A DNA stretch of 64,000 nucleotides from Anomaloglossus baeobatrachus (GCF_048569485.1 NC_134361.1:173320492-173384491); one strand, 5' to 3'. Shown: positions 1 to 10,465, counted from the first letter of the stretch. Notes: generated from the letters alone by a model not told the origin. Program-made: numbers and translations.

Positions 1-1304
1 GACCAGACAACATGCGGTCTAAGGAACTCTCAATTGAGGTGAAGCAGAACATCCTGAGGCTGAAAAAAAAGAAAAAATCCATCAGAGAGATAGCAGACAT
101 GCTTGGAGTAGCAAAATCAACAGTCGGGTACATTCTGAGAAAAAAGGAATTGACTGGTGAGCTTGGGAACTCAAAAAGGCCTGGGCGTCCACGGATGACA
201 ACAGTGGTGGATGATCGCCGCATACTTTCTTTGGTGAAGAAGAACCCGTTCACAACATCAACTGAAGTCCAGAACACTCTCAGTGAAGTAGGTGTATCTG
301 TCTCTAAGTCAACAGTAAAGAGAAGACTCCATGAAAGTAAATACAAAGGGTTCACATCTAGATGCAAACCATTCATCAATTCCAAAAATAGACAGGCCAG
401 AGTTAAATTTGCTGAAAAACACTTCATGAAGCCAGCTCAGTTTTGGAAAAGTATTCTATGGACAGATGAGACAAAGATCAACCTGTACCAGAATGATGGG
501 AAGAAAAAAGTTTGGAGAAGAAAGGGAACGGCACATGATCCAAGGCACACCACATCCTCTGTAAAACATGGTGGAGGCAACGTGATGGCATGGGCATGCA
601 TGGCTTTCAATGGCACTGGGTCACTTGTGTTTATTGATGACATAACAGCAGACAAGAGTAGCCGGATGAATTCTGAAGTGTACCGGGATATACTTTCAGC
701 CCAGATTCAGCCAAATGCCGCAAAGTTGATCGGACGGCGCTTCATAGTACAGATGGACAATGACCCCAAGCATACAGCCAAAGCTACCCAGGAGTTCATG
801 AGTGCAAAAAAGTGGAACATTCTGCAATGGCCAAGTCAATCACCAGATCTTAACCCAATTGAGCATGCATTTCACTTGCTCAAATCCAGACTTAAGACGG
901 AAAGACCCACAAACAAGCAAGACCTGAAGGCTGCGGCTGTAAAGGCCTGGCAAAGCATTAAGAAGGAGGAAACCCAGCGTTTGGTGATGTCCATGGGTTC
1001 CAGACTTAAGGCAGTGATTGCCTCCAAAGGATTCGCAACAAAATATTGAAAATAAAAATATTTTGTTTGGGTTTGGTTTATTTGTCCAATTACTTTTGAC
1101 CTCCTAAAATGTGGAGTGTTTGTAAAGAAATGTGTACAATTCCTACAATTTCTATCAGATATTTTTGTTCAAACCTTCAAATTAAATGTTACAATCTGCA
1201 CTTGAATTCTGTTGTAGAGGTTTCATTTCAAATCCAATGTGGTGGCATGCAGAGCCCAACTCGCGAAAATTGTGTCACTGTCCAAATATTTCTGGACCTA
1301 ACTG
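1..1304 (+). mobile_element. Tc1/mariner element, left end cut by window
   Basis: A Tc1-family DNA transposon in plus orientation. Its right inverted repeat ends around 1270-1304, with the outermost bases reading CAGTTAGGTCCAGAAATATT on the minus strand. A TA target dinucleotide follows at 1305-1306. The left inverted repeat lies before the window. The element encloses a complete transposase frame and about 255 bp of 3' non-coding sequence. Confidence 0.93.
12..1049 (+). CDS. Tc1-family transposase, open and apparently complete
   Basis: This is a 345-residue DD34E transposase, the usual length for Tc1 enzymes, which cut and paste the element at TA sites in the nucleus. The start ATG at 12 is followed by a two-part paired-like helix-turn-helix region (about residues 1-110). 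A GRPR AT-hook-type motif lies at about residues 58-61. The catalytic triad is visible as D152 (WTDETK), D249 (QMDNDPKH) and E284 (NPIEH). There are 34 residues between D249 and E284. The glycine-rich box KHGGGN lies at 185-190. There are no internal stops. An AATAAA-like signal lies just after the stop. Whether it is active cannot be told, because the left inverted repeat is outside the window. Confidence 0.95.
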   Translation: MRSKELSIEVKQNILRLKKKKKSIREIADMLGVAKSTVGYILRKKELTGELGNSKRPGRPRMTTVVDDRRILSLVKKNPFTTSTEVQNTLSEVGVSVSKSTVKRRLHESKYKGFTSRCKPFINSKNRQARVKFAEKHFMKPAQFWKSILWTDETKINLYQNDGKKKVWRRKGTAHDPRHTTSSVKHGGGNVMAWACMAFNGTGSLVFIDDITADKSSRMNSEVYRDILSAQIQPNAAKLIGRRFIVQMDNDPKHTAKATQEFMSAKKWNILQWPSQSPDLNPIEHAFHLLKSRLKTERPTNKQDLKAAAVKAWQSIKKEETQRLVMSMGSRLKAVIASKGFATKY

Positions 1305-1394
1305 TACACACAGTGCACTATACTGGTGGTTTACAATCTAGACTACTGGTGATGTCCATACTTTTACATCATGTTTATGTACAAGTGCACCTAC

Positions 1395-2270
1395 AAGGAC
1401 ATAAAATGACAAAAAAGAGACAGTTGCACTCTGAAATGCTAAAACATGAAAAACATGAATGTAAGAATATAGACATCCATTACTGTTAAAGGAAATCTAG
1501 GAAAAATTGAGATTTTTAGCATACAAAAATAGCCATTTTTTATATCTGCCCAGTAGCCACGTCAAGGCATATCTCACATACTGGGTACCTACTCTGAACT
1601 GAAGCCTGACTCCGGATTTAAAACCATCCTGTGTATGGGCAAGTTGGAACCTGCTACTAGAGGATAAAATCACCTGTGGCTAGTGGGGGAAGGGTGCACG
1701 GTCAGAAGGCATGACCCCAATAAATCTAGACAAAAAGACCGACGGCACTCACCAAACTGCAATGTGAACAGATGCAGAACTGAACATGACATAAAATGAC
1801 AAGAAAAAACAGTTGCACTCTGAAATCCTAAAACATTAAAACCATGAATGTAAGAATATAGACATAAGAATATAGACATGCATTACTGCTAAAAGAAATC
1901 TAGGAAAAATTGAGACATTTAGCATACTAAAATAGCCATTTTTATATCTGCCCAGTTGCCACGTCACAGCATATCTCGTTACTGGGTACCTACTCTGAAC
2001 TGAAGCCTCTCTCCTGGTGCACGGTCAGAAGCCATGACCCCATTAATCTAGACAAAACCTGACAGCACTCCCAAAAATGCAATGTTAACAGGCGCATAAA
2101 CTGAACATGACATAAAATGACAAAAAAATGACAAAAAAAGAGACAGTTGCACTCTGAATGCTAAAACATGAAAACCATGAATGTAAGAACATAGATATGC
2201 ATGTCATGTTCAGTTAGGCACCTGTTCACATTACAGTTTTGGAAGTGCCATCAGGTTTTTTGTCTACACC
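1395..2270. repeat. Helitron-related sequence in three tandem copies
   Basis: Three diverged copies of a unit of about 330-390 bp lie head to tail. The landmark CAGTTGCACTCTGAA recurs at about 1421, 1810 and 2143. The same sequence occurs once, inverted, at about 50090-50340, next to a Helitron-type 3' end at 49704. I therefore assign this array to a non-autonomous Helitron family by inference. No coding sequence is seen. Confidence 0.6.
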
Positions 2271-2582
2271 CACAAGGATAGACACCCCAGTTCACTTCAC
2301 TTAGCGTACAGAGCTTGATTGGATGCTCAAACGATAGAAAAAAATTCTTAACACTCCTCAACAGGGTTGCCATCAGGTAATTACTGCCATTACTGGTGTA
2401 TGGGGGCCAGAGATGCAGGGTGTCCGCCAACCCCAGCGCCTGCGCAATGTAGGAGTGGAGGGAAAGTGATTAGAATTTTTTGTTGTTTTTTAATGCGTTA
2501 GACACAGAACGGGGACAGTATATACCAAGAAGGGGCCCAGGGTAACTAATATATACCAGAATGGGAACTGGATCTGGACATA
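2271..2582. other. Non-coding stretch, no gene seen
   Basis: I see no supported gene here. The end (about 2495-2580) contains two or three diverged copies of the TATATACCAGRATGGG-type motif, which forms a longer tandem array at 10978-11390. Confidence 0.5.
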
Positions 2583-2827
2583 TTACATAGTTACATAGTT
2601 ACTTTAGTTACTTAGGTTGAAAAAAGACCTAGGTCCGTCTAGTTCACCCCTTCCTCCACCAATTCTACATTTTGTCCCCAAATCACTTATAACCAACAAT
2701 GTTGTGTACTGAGGAAATCATCCAGCCCTTTTTTAAAAGCTGTTATAGTATCCGCCATTACTACCTCTTGTGGTAGGGCATTCCACAGTCTGACTGCTCT
2801 AACTGTAAAGAACCCTTTCCTATTTAG

Positions 2828-3007
2828 CTACCGGAATCGCTTTTCTTCCACTCGCAGTGAGTGCCCCCTGGTCCTTAGTACTGTCTTTGGAAGAAATAAG
2901 TCATGTGCCAGTCCTTTATATTGACCACACATGAGTTTATACATATAAATGAGATCTCCTCTGAGACGTCTTTTTTCTAAGCTAAACATAGCTAACTTTT
3001 TCAACCT
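2828..3007 (-). pseudogene. CR1 LINE ORF2, C-terminal piece
   Basis: The minus-strand reading holds LEKRRLRGDLIYMYKL, a conserved C-terminal motif of CR1/L2 ORF2 proteins. It ends with a basic stretch just before the 3' tail. The piece is separated from the upstream RT by the 3008-3721 insertion. Confidence 0.85.
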
Positions 3008-3065
3008 AGGGAAGTTCATGAGGATGATAATAATAATTTTCAGGAGATTTTATTACAGATAACTG

Positions 3066-3113
3066 TGCCACAACGCGTTTCGGGGATACATATTCCCCCT
3101 TCCTCAGGTAGCA
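3066..3113 (-). ncRNA. Hammerhead-ribozyme-like core, copy 1
   Basis: Read on the minus strand, the order is TGCTAC (stem I, 5'), CTGAGGA, a stem-loop closed by GGGGA/TCCCC, GAAA, ACGCGT (a short self-complementary stem III), T, then GTGGCA (stem I, 3'). TGCTAC and GTGGCA pair over six positions with one wobble. CTGANGA and GAAA are the conserved hammerhead boxes. The first stem II pair is A.C rather than G-C, so catalytic competence is uncertain. Confidence 0.6.
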
Positions 3114-3180
3114 GTGATCATACAGAGTGATATACCTGGAAAAATTTATGTATATAAGGTATATCACTCTGTATGATCAC

Positions 3181-3227
3181 TGCTACCTGAGGAAGGGGGA
3201 ATATGTATCCCGAAACGCGTTGTGGCA
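3181..3227 (+). ncRNA. Hammerhead-ribozyme-like core, copy 2
   Basis: This is the inverted partner of the 3066-3113 copy, in plus orientation. TGCTAC is at 3181-3186, CTGAGGA at 3187-3193, GAAA at 3212-3215, ACGCGT at 3215-3220, and GTGGCA at 3222-3227. Predicted cleavage would fall after T3221. The same non-canonical A.C pair sits at the base of stem II. Confidence 0.6.
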
Positions 3228-3736
3228 CAGTTATCTGTAATAAAATCTCCTGAAAATTATTACTGTCATCCTCATGAACTTCCCTAGCAGTGCAGCCAAT
3301 GCCGTGATTTTTTCCATTATCTTTTAATCCCTATCTCCTTGTTGGAGCTCACGGGGCTGCTGCAGCTAATCTAGGATTTGTTTGAATCCACCAACGCTTA
3401 CCTGAAGGGCTGGTGAGTCACTGGTATCGTGCCTACGGGTCCGTCCATCCCAGAGGAGGAGCTGCAGCCTAACGCTGGTTCGGCGGCTGTGATTTCCATG
3501 TGGGTTTACCGATCGCGTAAGCAGCCGCCCAGGTCAGGACTCCTGCGGGCTTGAGAGGACGAGATCCCCGCTGATGCTAAAGTGGTACACCTTGTAATCC
3601 CCTTCGGCTATCTCCCCAGCGTTGTACCTGATGTACAACAGTACCAGGTGAGTGTGTCCATCACACTGTCTTGCTTTTATCATTGGATTTTACACAGGAG
3701 CGCCCTTTCTTTCTTTTATTATAACTTTTTCAACCT

Positions 3737-4093
3737 GTCATCATATGAGAGGCCTCCATTCCTTGTAGTAGTCTAGTTAGCCGCCTTTGAACTGACTCTA
3801 ACTCCTGAATGTCCTTTTTAAAATGTGGAGCCCAAAACTGGATCCCATATTCCAGATGTGGCCTTACAAGTGATTTATAGAGGGGTAACAATACGTTGGG
3901 ATCACGGGATCTAATCTCTCTTTTTATTCCCCCTAGAATCTTGTTTGCTTTAGCAGCTGCTGCTTGACATTGAGTGCTGCTGCTCAGCTTATTTGTAATA
4001 AGAAAACCCAAGTCCTTCTCCTGTTCTGTGGTCCCGAGTTTACTTCCATTTAATGTATATGCAGCTATAGGATTACTCCGTCCTAGGTGCATT
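3737..4093 (-). pseudogene. CR1 LINE ORF2, post-RT (thumb) piece
   Basis: The minus-strand reading contains EKDLGFLITNKLSSSTQC and PLYKSLVRPHLEYGIQFW. Both are standard CR1/L2 motifs downstream of the RT catalytic core. It is bordered by the 4-bp-TSD element (4094-5245) on one side and the palindromic insertion on the other. Confidence 0.88.
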
Positions 4094-5245
4094 TGTACCG
4101 CTCCGTGCCCGGCAGCCGAGCCGCTCGGGTCCGGACCTTCAGTGGGTGGCTCGAGGGTCTCCGGACCCGGGGGTCCTGCGGTCACGTCAATCAAAAAGGG
4201 GGTTGCGGTTTGGGGACGCAGGTGTACGGCCGGAGCCGTGTTAAGTTCGTGACACCACCCACGGGATGTGGTAAAGGTGGACACCACCGCTGCAGTTACG
4301 GGGCACCCAGGGGAGATGTTGCGCAGCAAGTTGTTAACCCCTCTGTGGGCAGGGATGGTGGCCCCGGGACCCGTTGGGGGTGTTTGGCGGTGCAGGGAGA
4401 TGGGCGGCCGGAGGGTACTGATGTACTCACTATTTGTAAACACACGAGTCTCTTGTAAACCAAGGTGATGGTGTTCAGTGCCCGCAGCCGGCTGCAGTCT
4501 GGTCCCCCACCCGGTTGGTGGTCTCTGTCTTTCTCCTGCACCTGTTTGTGATGGTGGACTACCTGCGCTTGCAACTTCAGGAGTCCGCTCCCGGATTTTG
4601 GTTGCCTGAGGAGCCCTTTGCCCGCAGATGCTGGCCCATGGGATCTCTGAGCCGTGGCGGTGGCTTTCTATCCCCTCGTTGGGCTGTTGCCTTCAGTCGG
4701 GACTTGGGGTGGGACAGGACCTCTAGTCCTGGCCGCAATCAGTGAATTAGCTAGCCCCCAGTAGCTTCTGGACCTAGCTTCAGGGTCTGAGTACTCCCTT
4801 TGTGCTCTGGTTTCCGAGTCGGTTCCCTGGGTCGGTACCGGCGGTACTACCCTGTCCCTGTCCACACGGTTCCACCGAGCCGTCTTCCGGGCTCCTGCAG
4901 ATGGAGTCTGCCGTCTGCCTCCTAGCCAGCAGTACCAGGGCTCCTACCCTGGCACCGGTTCAGTTTGGGTCCTTCCTCTGCTGGAGCTGCACACAGCTCC
5001 AGCCCACACACCTCTCCACTTGACCTCTAGACTTGAACTCTAGGACTCCACTAAACTTTCCCTCCCCAGGCTGTCTGAGACTCCTAGGTGGGCGTCTTCC
5101 AACCACCTGGTTCCGCCCCCTGGTTTGTCCATCAAGCACTGAGGGAGGTGACTAAGGTTTTATGTGTTTGGCTGCTGTCACCTGTTAGGAAACAGTGTAA
5201 TGCGGGGCCCTATCTGTGACTACCTGGCCCGGCCAGGGCGTCACA
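4094..5245 (+). mobile_element. TG...CA repeat with 4-bp TSD, copy A (solo-LTR-like)
   Basis: A 1152-bp insertion in the LINE, starting TGTACCG and ending GCGTCACA. The flanks are CATT (4090-4093) and TATT (5246-5249), a 4-bp duplication with one change. The interior holds CTCGAGGGTCTCCGGACC and a GTGACRCCACCC segment shared with copies B, C, D and F. TG...CA ends plus a 4-bp duplication fit a solo LTR. A DNA transposon cannot be excluded, as no protein or partner LTR is seen. Confidence 0.7.
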
Positions 5246-5249
5246 TATT

Positions 5250-5595
5250 ACTTTACATTTATCAAATCTCATTTGCCAAGTATCTGCCCATTCTGACATC
5301 TTATCCAGATCTTTTTGTAATATTGTACTATCAAGGTCAGTTTTTAATATCCTACATAGTTTGGTGTCATCATCAAAGACTGACACTTTACTATCAATCC
5401 CATCCACAAGGTCATTAATAAAGAGATTAAAAAGAATCCGTCCTAGCACAGATCCCTGTGGCACCCCACTGCTGACTATAGTCCATTTAGAGAATGTACC
5501 ATTTATCACTACTCTTTGTTTCCTATCTTTTAGCCAATCTCTTACCCAGTTGCATATAGTTTCCCCTAGTCCTTGCTTCTGGAGCTTTAGTATAA
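5250..5595 (-). pseudogene. CR1 LINE ORF2, RT core piece
   Basis: The minus-strand reading contains SSGVPQGSVLGRILFNLFIND (RT motif 4 region) followed by VFDDDTKL. The usual box is FADD; the two catalytic aspartates remain but the preceding alanine has become aspartate. The copy is a relic, split from its neighbours by insertions. Confidence 0.85.
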
Positions 5596-6186
5596 GGGGT
5601 ACTTTGCACGCTGCGACATCGCAAGCCGATGCTGCGATGCCGAGCGCGATAGTCCCCGCCCACGTCGCAGCTGCGATATCATTGTGATAGCTGCCGTAGC
5701 GAATATTATCACTACGGCTGCTTCACATGCACTCACCTGCCCTGCGACGTCGCTCTGGCTGGCGAACCGCCTCCTTATTAAGGGGGTGGGTCGTGCGGCG
5801 TCACTGCGACGTCACACGGCAGGCAGCCAATAGGAGCGGAGGGGCGGAGATAAGCGGGATGTAAACATCCTGCCCACCTGCTTCCTTCCGCATAGCCGAC
5901 GGGAGCCGCGGTGACGCAGGTAGGAGATGTTCCTTGCTCCTGCGACTTCACACACAGCGATGTGTGCTGCCGCAGGAACGAGGAACAACATCGGACCGTC
6001 GCGTCAGCGTAATTATGGAATTCGCCGATGCTACACCGATGATACAATTACGACGATTTTGCGCTCGTTAATCGTATTATCTAGGATTTACACACTACGA
6101 TGTTGAGAGCGACGCAGGAAGTGCATCACTTTCGACTTGACCCCACCGACATCGCACCTTCGATATCGTAGTGTGCAAAGCCCGCC
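5596..6186. mobile_element. PIF/Harbinger-like MITE (591 bp)
   Basis: It is flanked by the 3-bp duplication TAA (5593-5595 and 6187-6189). Its terminal inverted repeats are rich in CTTTGCACRCTRCGAYATCG. It sits in the LINE RT between two parts of the same reading. A 3-bp TWA duplication is diagnostic of PIF/Harbinger. It has no coding capacity. Confidence 0.82.
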
Positions 6187-6189
6187 TAA

Positions 6190-6586
6190 GGCTATTATGT
6201 GGTACACTATCAAATGCCTTTGCAAAGTCCAAATAAATCACATCAGCTGCATTACTAATATCCAAGTTTGCACTTACCCCCTCATAGAACCCCAACAGGT
6301 TGGTTTGACATGACTTATCTTTCATGAATCCATGCTGTTTGTCAGTTATATTATTTTCTGCAATATACTTTTGCATGACATCCCTTAAAATGCCCTCAAA
6401 AACTTTGCATACTACTGATGTCAGGCTTACTGGACAGTAGTTGCCCGGATCTACCCTCTTACCTTTCTTAAATATTGGTACCACATCAGCAATCCTCCAA
6501 TCCTGACGCACCAACCCTGTTACAAGCGAGTCTAAAAAGATGAGATACAGCAGTATGTCGATTACGGAGCCCCTGGGATTTGTCAA
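6190..6586 (-). pseudogene. CR1 LINE ORF2, N-terminal RT piece
   Basis: The minus-strand reading holds RIADVVPIFKKGKRVDPGNY and DLDFAKAFDSV-like sequence (YLDFAKAFDSVPH). These are RT motifs 1-3 of the CR1/L2 group. It is the most 5' part of this LINE that I can recognise. Confidence 0.88.
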
Positions 6587-6659
6587 TGTTTAATTTACTC
6601 AGACGTAGGCATACTTCATCTTATATTAAATTAATTATATCGGGTGGTGAACTTTGATT

Positions 6660-7150
6660 TAGTCTCTGAGGGATACCCGTCACCGGGCCGGTGGTGTCAG
6701 TTCGGGTTGTCACGGCGGCTTGGCCCAGTTTCGTGACCCCGTCGGTGTCAACAAAAGAGATGGAGGGGTTGGGGGATGTTGGTGTGACACCCCTGCACTA
6801 GTCAGGTCATCACAGGGTACTGCACGCTCTTTATTCTTAGTGCAGGACTCAACCCCTCTTGGTTCCGGGTTCCCAACTTGCAGCACTGCCTCCATCAGCA
6901 TCCAAAAATCCCAATCACATCTCGCATCACACCATGTCAGGCACACCAGTGGGCTGCTAAGCTGGAATAGGGCCGCCCACATAGGGGTCAGGCAGGGAGG
7001 TGGGAGGTGACAAGTCAGTCGAGTGGTAGCCCTCGAGCAGTGAGGAGCCTGGGGAAAGCTGGGAGTTGGAGCTCCTGGGGGAGAAGTAGATTGGTGACTC
7101 CATCACTGGTCACCGTTAATCAGGACGCGACACACAGACAGAGCCTCTGG
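6660..7150 (-). repeat. Inverted fragments of the TG...CA repeat family
   Basis: About 6970-7150 (GCCGCCCACATAGGGG followed by GGCAGGGAGGTGGGAGGTG) matches the inverted copy at 12590-12760. 6660-6970 is a more diverged GC-rich piece that I only tentatively place with it. No ends or target duplication are visible. Confidence 0.45.
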
Positions 7151-7370
7151 ATGACAATGAAGTTGGGTGAAGTTCATCTGAGTTCATCTGAGTTCATTCT
7201 CATCGCGTGAGTCTGTGTCTGCTGTCAGAAGGCATGTAGCAGAGCTGTATTGCCGTGGGACCGCACTGTCAAAAATGCATGCAAAACGCATGCAATATGC
7301 ACCCAAAATGCATGCGTTTTAGATGCATTTTTTTGACAAACGCAGTGTTTACAGTTGTCCAGTTTGCCAG

Positions 7371-8510
7371 TGTGCCGCCCCCGCGTCAGCAGCCAGGCTG
7401 CTCGGATCCGGATCCGCGGTGGCTCGAGGGGTCTCCGGACCCGGGGGGTCGGGGTCGTGAAGCCACTCAAATAAAAGGGGGGATATATACATGGGGCTGT
7501 TTGGTTAAAGTTCGTGACGCCACCCGTGGTGTGTGGTAAGGGTGAAGTACCACCGCTGCAGCTGGAGTACCCAGTGGCGATGGAGTGGGCAGACAGGTGT
7601 TTAACCCCTCCACGGGTAGGGGGGATGCCCCGGGACTCGGTGATGGTGTCGGGGAGGTGAAGTTGGGCCGGTAAGGGTTAATTGTGTCCTCACTCAGTCC
7701 AATAATGCTGACGCTGACAACCGTGGTAAACCAAAGCTCTTGATGCCACTGTAGCAGGAAGGGAGCACGCCTGGATACCGTGCCCGTTGGTGTTGCTTGT
7801 TACCCTGTGACCTTAACATTGGCACCTCTTGTCTGTAGTTGGTCCCTTTTAGCATTAAACTAAATGGGTCCCGCTCACCAGTGTGGCTGACTGGGTGAGC
7901 TTGCTCTCAGGGTTCACGCTTGGGATTTTCTGGACTATGCAGTGGGAAAGTCCTATCCCCCTCGTTGCGCCAGTACCCCGATTTTGGAGCGGGTGGAGAA
8001 CGGATCTTGAAGGCTCCGTCCTCGTCGGGTAAATTACCAGGACGCCTGAAGCTACTTCCTGGCCTAGGGTCCACGTACCCCATCGTGCCCTGGCCCCTGC
8101 CCAGTGATAGTACAAGGCCGCCGGCTGTCCTCCTCGACAGTCCGTGCCCCTTGTCACGATCCCCTGCGACCGGGGTCCAGCTCCTACCAGGCCCAGACCA
8201 ATGTCTGCCACCTAGCAGTCTCAAGGAGCCCAGCTCCTGACCTCTCCTCTCGAGAGTCACCACTCAACTCACTGTCTCCTGACACTCCTGACCTCCCCTT
8301 AACCAACCCCCCAAGTGGCCAACCCTATTCCCTTCAGGCTGTCCATTGGTGTGTCTGGTGGGTGTGGTGCAGAGTGTTCCTAGGGTTTTGATTGTCTGGT
8401 TCTTACCAACACCAAAGGTTAGGGACCCATAACCAAGGAGGAGGTGGATACCGTGCAGAAGGGCAGATTGCACAATACCTTGTGACGACCTGATAGGCCA
8501 GGGCATCACA
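7371..8510 (+). mobile_element. TG...CA repeat with 4-bp TSD, copy B (solo-LTR-like)
   Basis: 1140 bp from TGTGCCGCCC to GGGCATCACA, with an exact 4-bp duplication CCAG at 7367-7370 and 8511-8514. The right terminal 30 bp form a hairpin (TGTGACGACCTG...CAGGGCATCACA). The interior aligns by eye with copies A and C throughout. Confidence 0.75.
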
Positions 8511-8917
8511 CCAGAGGGTGCGTTCTTTTCCGCACTGCACAGAACGCAACGTGCACACACACCCTTAATCATGACCAGCAATCCTGTAAGTGACATGCCA
8601 TGGTAGACAGCATACAAGAAAAAAAAAAAAAGGAAAAAGGGAAGTGGACAGCAAGAGAGGCGTGATCCTTAATCAATTACTAATTAACACATGAGCAAAT
8701 GAAATGTTACCAACATACCAAATTAGTATTAAAAAATTCCCTAAAAAAACCCACACATATTAAAATTAATTTTTTCAAGGAAATTCTTCACTTTCTAGCC
8801 AAAATATTAAAATAAGACTTAGTAATGTATATAAAATTATGTTTGGAATCAATGGAAAATTTGGGATATATTTTAGCTTCATCCAGATAATGACAACAAG
8901 AAACATATATCTATAGG
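8511..8917. other. AT-rich spacer, no gene seen
   Basis: It contains an A-rich tract near 8609-8640 and AT-rich sequence up to the TG of the next element. I see no gene or recognisable element. Confidence 0.5.
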
Positions 8918-9119
8918 TGTTACGAACCGGCGTCGCCATAGCCGCAAGCAGCCTGCTGCGGTTCCTGTTGCGCCCAGGCGCCGGCTGCCGTTCTTGGCCG
9001 TGCCTCGGGTCGTCCAGTTGGCTGTTCCTTCCACCACGTCTATGTGTGGAGAGGCGGCTAGTGCGCATGCGTGCGCCGATTTACCCCAGCCAGAGTTTAA
9101 GCCCGGTGTTTTGCCTAGT

Positions 9120-9378
9120 GAGCATGCTCACCCTGATTGTGTTGTGTCTGAGACTAAGTCCTCAGTTCAGGCTACTGAGCATGCTCCCACAATTAACCCT
9201 AACAGCCTCTTTGCACAGGTACTTGGACTTCGTGCTGTGTCTAAGTTCTGGGATGTGCCTACTGAGCATGCTCAAACTGATAGTCTGCTTTCTGAGCCTG
9301 TTGCTCAGGCTACTGGGCATGCTCAGGCACTTAGTGCACCAGAGGCTAGGTCCGGTAAGGACCTCACTGAGCATGTCC
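9120..9378. promoter_or_regulatory. Five p53-type half-sites in the LTR-like element
   Basis: GAGCATGCTC at 9120-9129, 9177-9186 and 9264-9273, GGGCATGCTC at 9315-9324, and GAGCATGTCC at 9369-9378. All five fit RRRCWWGYYY, the p53-family half-site. They are 51-87 bp apart, too far for a classical paired site. Binding is inferred only from the consensus. Confidence 0.5.
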
Positions 9379-9601
9379 GTGAGGTGGCAGGCCCTGATAG
9401 GGCAGAGGGTGTCAGGTGTCCTGATGACGTGGCAACTCCGGACTGGCTCGCAGAGGCCCGCCCCTATGATCCGGCACCTCAGTATTGGTCGTCAGACGAT
9501 GACTGGTGAAGTGTTTGGGGCGTGGCTGCCATGAGGTCACCAATGACGTGGCGGTTCCGGATAGGTCGCATGTGACGTCACTGATGACATGGCACTCTGC
9601 T

Positions 9602-9653
9602 ATTGGACCTTGGTGGTTCCACCCTGGGTTTGGGGCGGACCCAGGTTATAAAA
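9602..9653 (+). promoter_or_regulatory. Inverted CCAAT plus TATA box of the LTR-like element
   Basis: ATTGG at 9602-9606 and TATAAAA at 9647-9653, in a GC-rich surround. The spacing is that of a Pol II core promoter. Transcription would start near 9680 and run right through the tandem arrays. Confidence 0.65.
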
Positions 9654-9900
9654 GGGGCTGGAGACAACATGGAGGTGCGCAGTCTTCACTTTTGCTCAGT
9701 CAGAGCTCACCTCCATGTTAGAGCCTCATTGCGGCATAAGCCTATGTTGGGAAGCAGTAGGTAGGGTTAGGCGAACGGTGCCTGTCACGCCAAGATTCGT
9801 GGCTCGGCACATCAGGGTCAGGCGCCGTGCTTCCCTCCTGCCGTTCTAGTCTTGCTATAGCAGCCCAGTGGCGTTAACTGGGCTGCGGCTGCTGTGCTAC

Positions 9901-10140
9901 CTGTCCGATTGTGCCCCTTACGCACACGGACAAAGCACCTGCTGCGCCACCTGTCCGATTGTGTCCCCTACGCACACGGACATCGCACCTGCTGCGCCAC
10001 CTGTCCGATTGTGCCCCCTACGCACACGGACAACGCACCTGCTGCGCCACCTGTCCGATTGTGCCTCCTACGCACACGGACAACGCACCTGCTGCGCCAC
10101 CTGTCCGGTTGTGCCCCCTACGCGCACGGACAGCGTACCC
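9901..10140 (+). repeat. 50-bp tandem repeat, five copies
   Basis: Copies begin with CTGTCCGRTT at 9901, 9951, 10001, 10051 and 10101, an exact 50-bp period with few differences. It lies downstream of the TATA box of the LTR-like element. Confidence 0.92.
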
Positions 10141-10214
10141 CAGGACCCCTGTGGAGTTAACAGGGTGTTCCTTATCCTCCTCGGCTTCCCGGTCAACGCT
10201 ACTGGTGTACCCAT

Positions 10215-10465
10215 CTGGCCTGACGTGTCCTACACACACGTGGCCAGTCGAGAGGTGGCCAGAAACGCTAATCGGAGGACCGCTCGGCCTGACGTGTCCT
10301 ACACACGTGGCCGACAGGGCGCTTTCGTGGCGGTCTTCCGGTCAACGCTACCTGGTTACCATCCGGCCTGACGTGTTTCCTGCACACGTGGTTGGTGTAG
10401 CGCTAGGTGCACCAAAACGCTAATCGGGTTGTCGTCCGGTCTGACGTGTCCCAACACACGTGACC
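10215..10465 (+). repeat. Four units pairing TGACGTG with a CACGTG E-box
   Basis: Each unit has TGACGTGT followed 10-20 bp later by CACGTG. The E-boxes are at 10237, 10304, 10385 and 10457, giving a period of about 67-81 bp. Between them lie CGGTCAACGCTA- and AAACGCTAATCGG-type motifs. They may be CREB/USF-type sites; this is inference from the consensus alone. Confidence 0.7.

Larger units (their letters stand above)
3008..3721. mobile_element. Penelope-like terminal-repeat insertion with palindromic arms
   Basis: This insertion in the LINE is flanked by a perfect 15-bp target duplication, TAACTTTTTCAACCT (2993-3007 and 3722-3736). That points to target-primed reverse transcription. The left 280 bp form a near-perfect palindrome (arms about 3010-3140 and 3160-3290). 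Each arm carries a hammerhead-like core. The remainder (3290-3721) is unassigned and non-coding. Assignment to Penelope-like elements is inferred from the hammerhead-like core, inverted arms and long TSD, which are known features of that group. Confidence 0.65.
2583..6590 (-). mobile_element. CR1-type LINE, antisense, 5' truncated and invaded three times
   Basis: The LINE reads from about 6590 down to 2583 on the minus strand. Its 3' end carries short TTACATAG direct repeats, as is typical for CR1 tails. Reverse transcriptase fragments occur in the right order on both sides of three foreign insertions: 3008-3721, 4094-5245 and 5596-6186. LINE sequence joins cleanly across each insertion, which fixes the insertion borders. 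The 5' part, including any endonuclease domain, is missing. Confidence 0.88.

Noticed and set aside
8917-10423. Frames of 170-205 codons in the solo-LTR-like element
   Set aside because: They follow GC-rich tandem repeats, overlap each other in several frames, and show no similarity I recognise.
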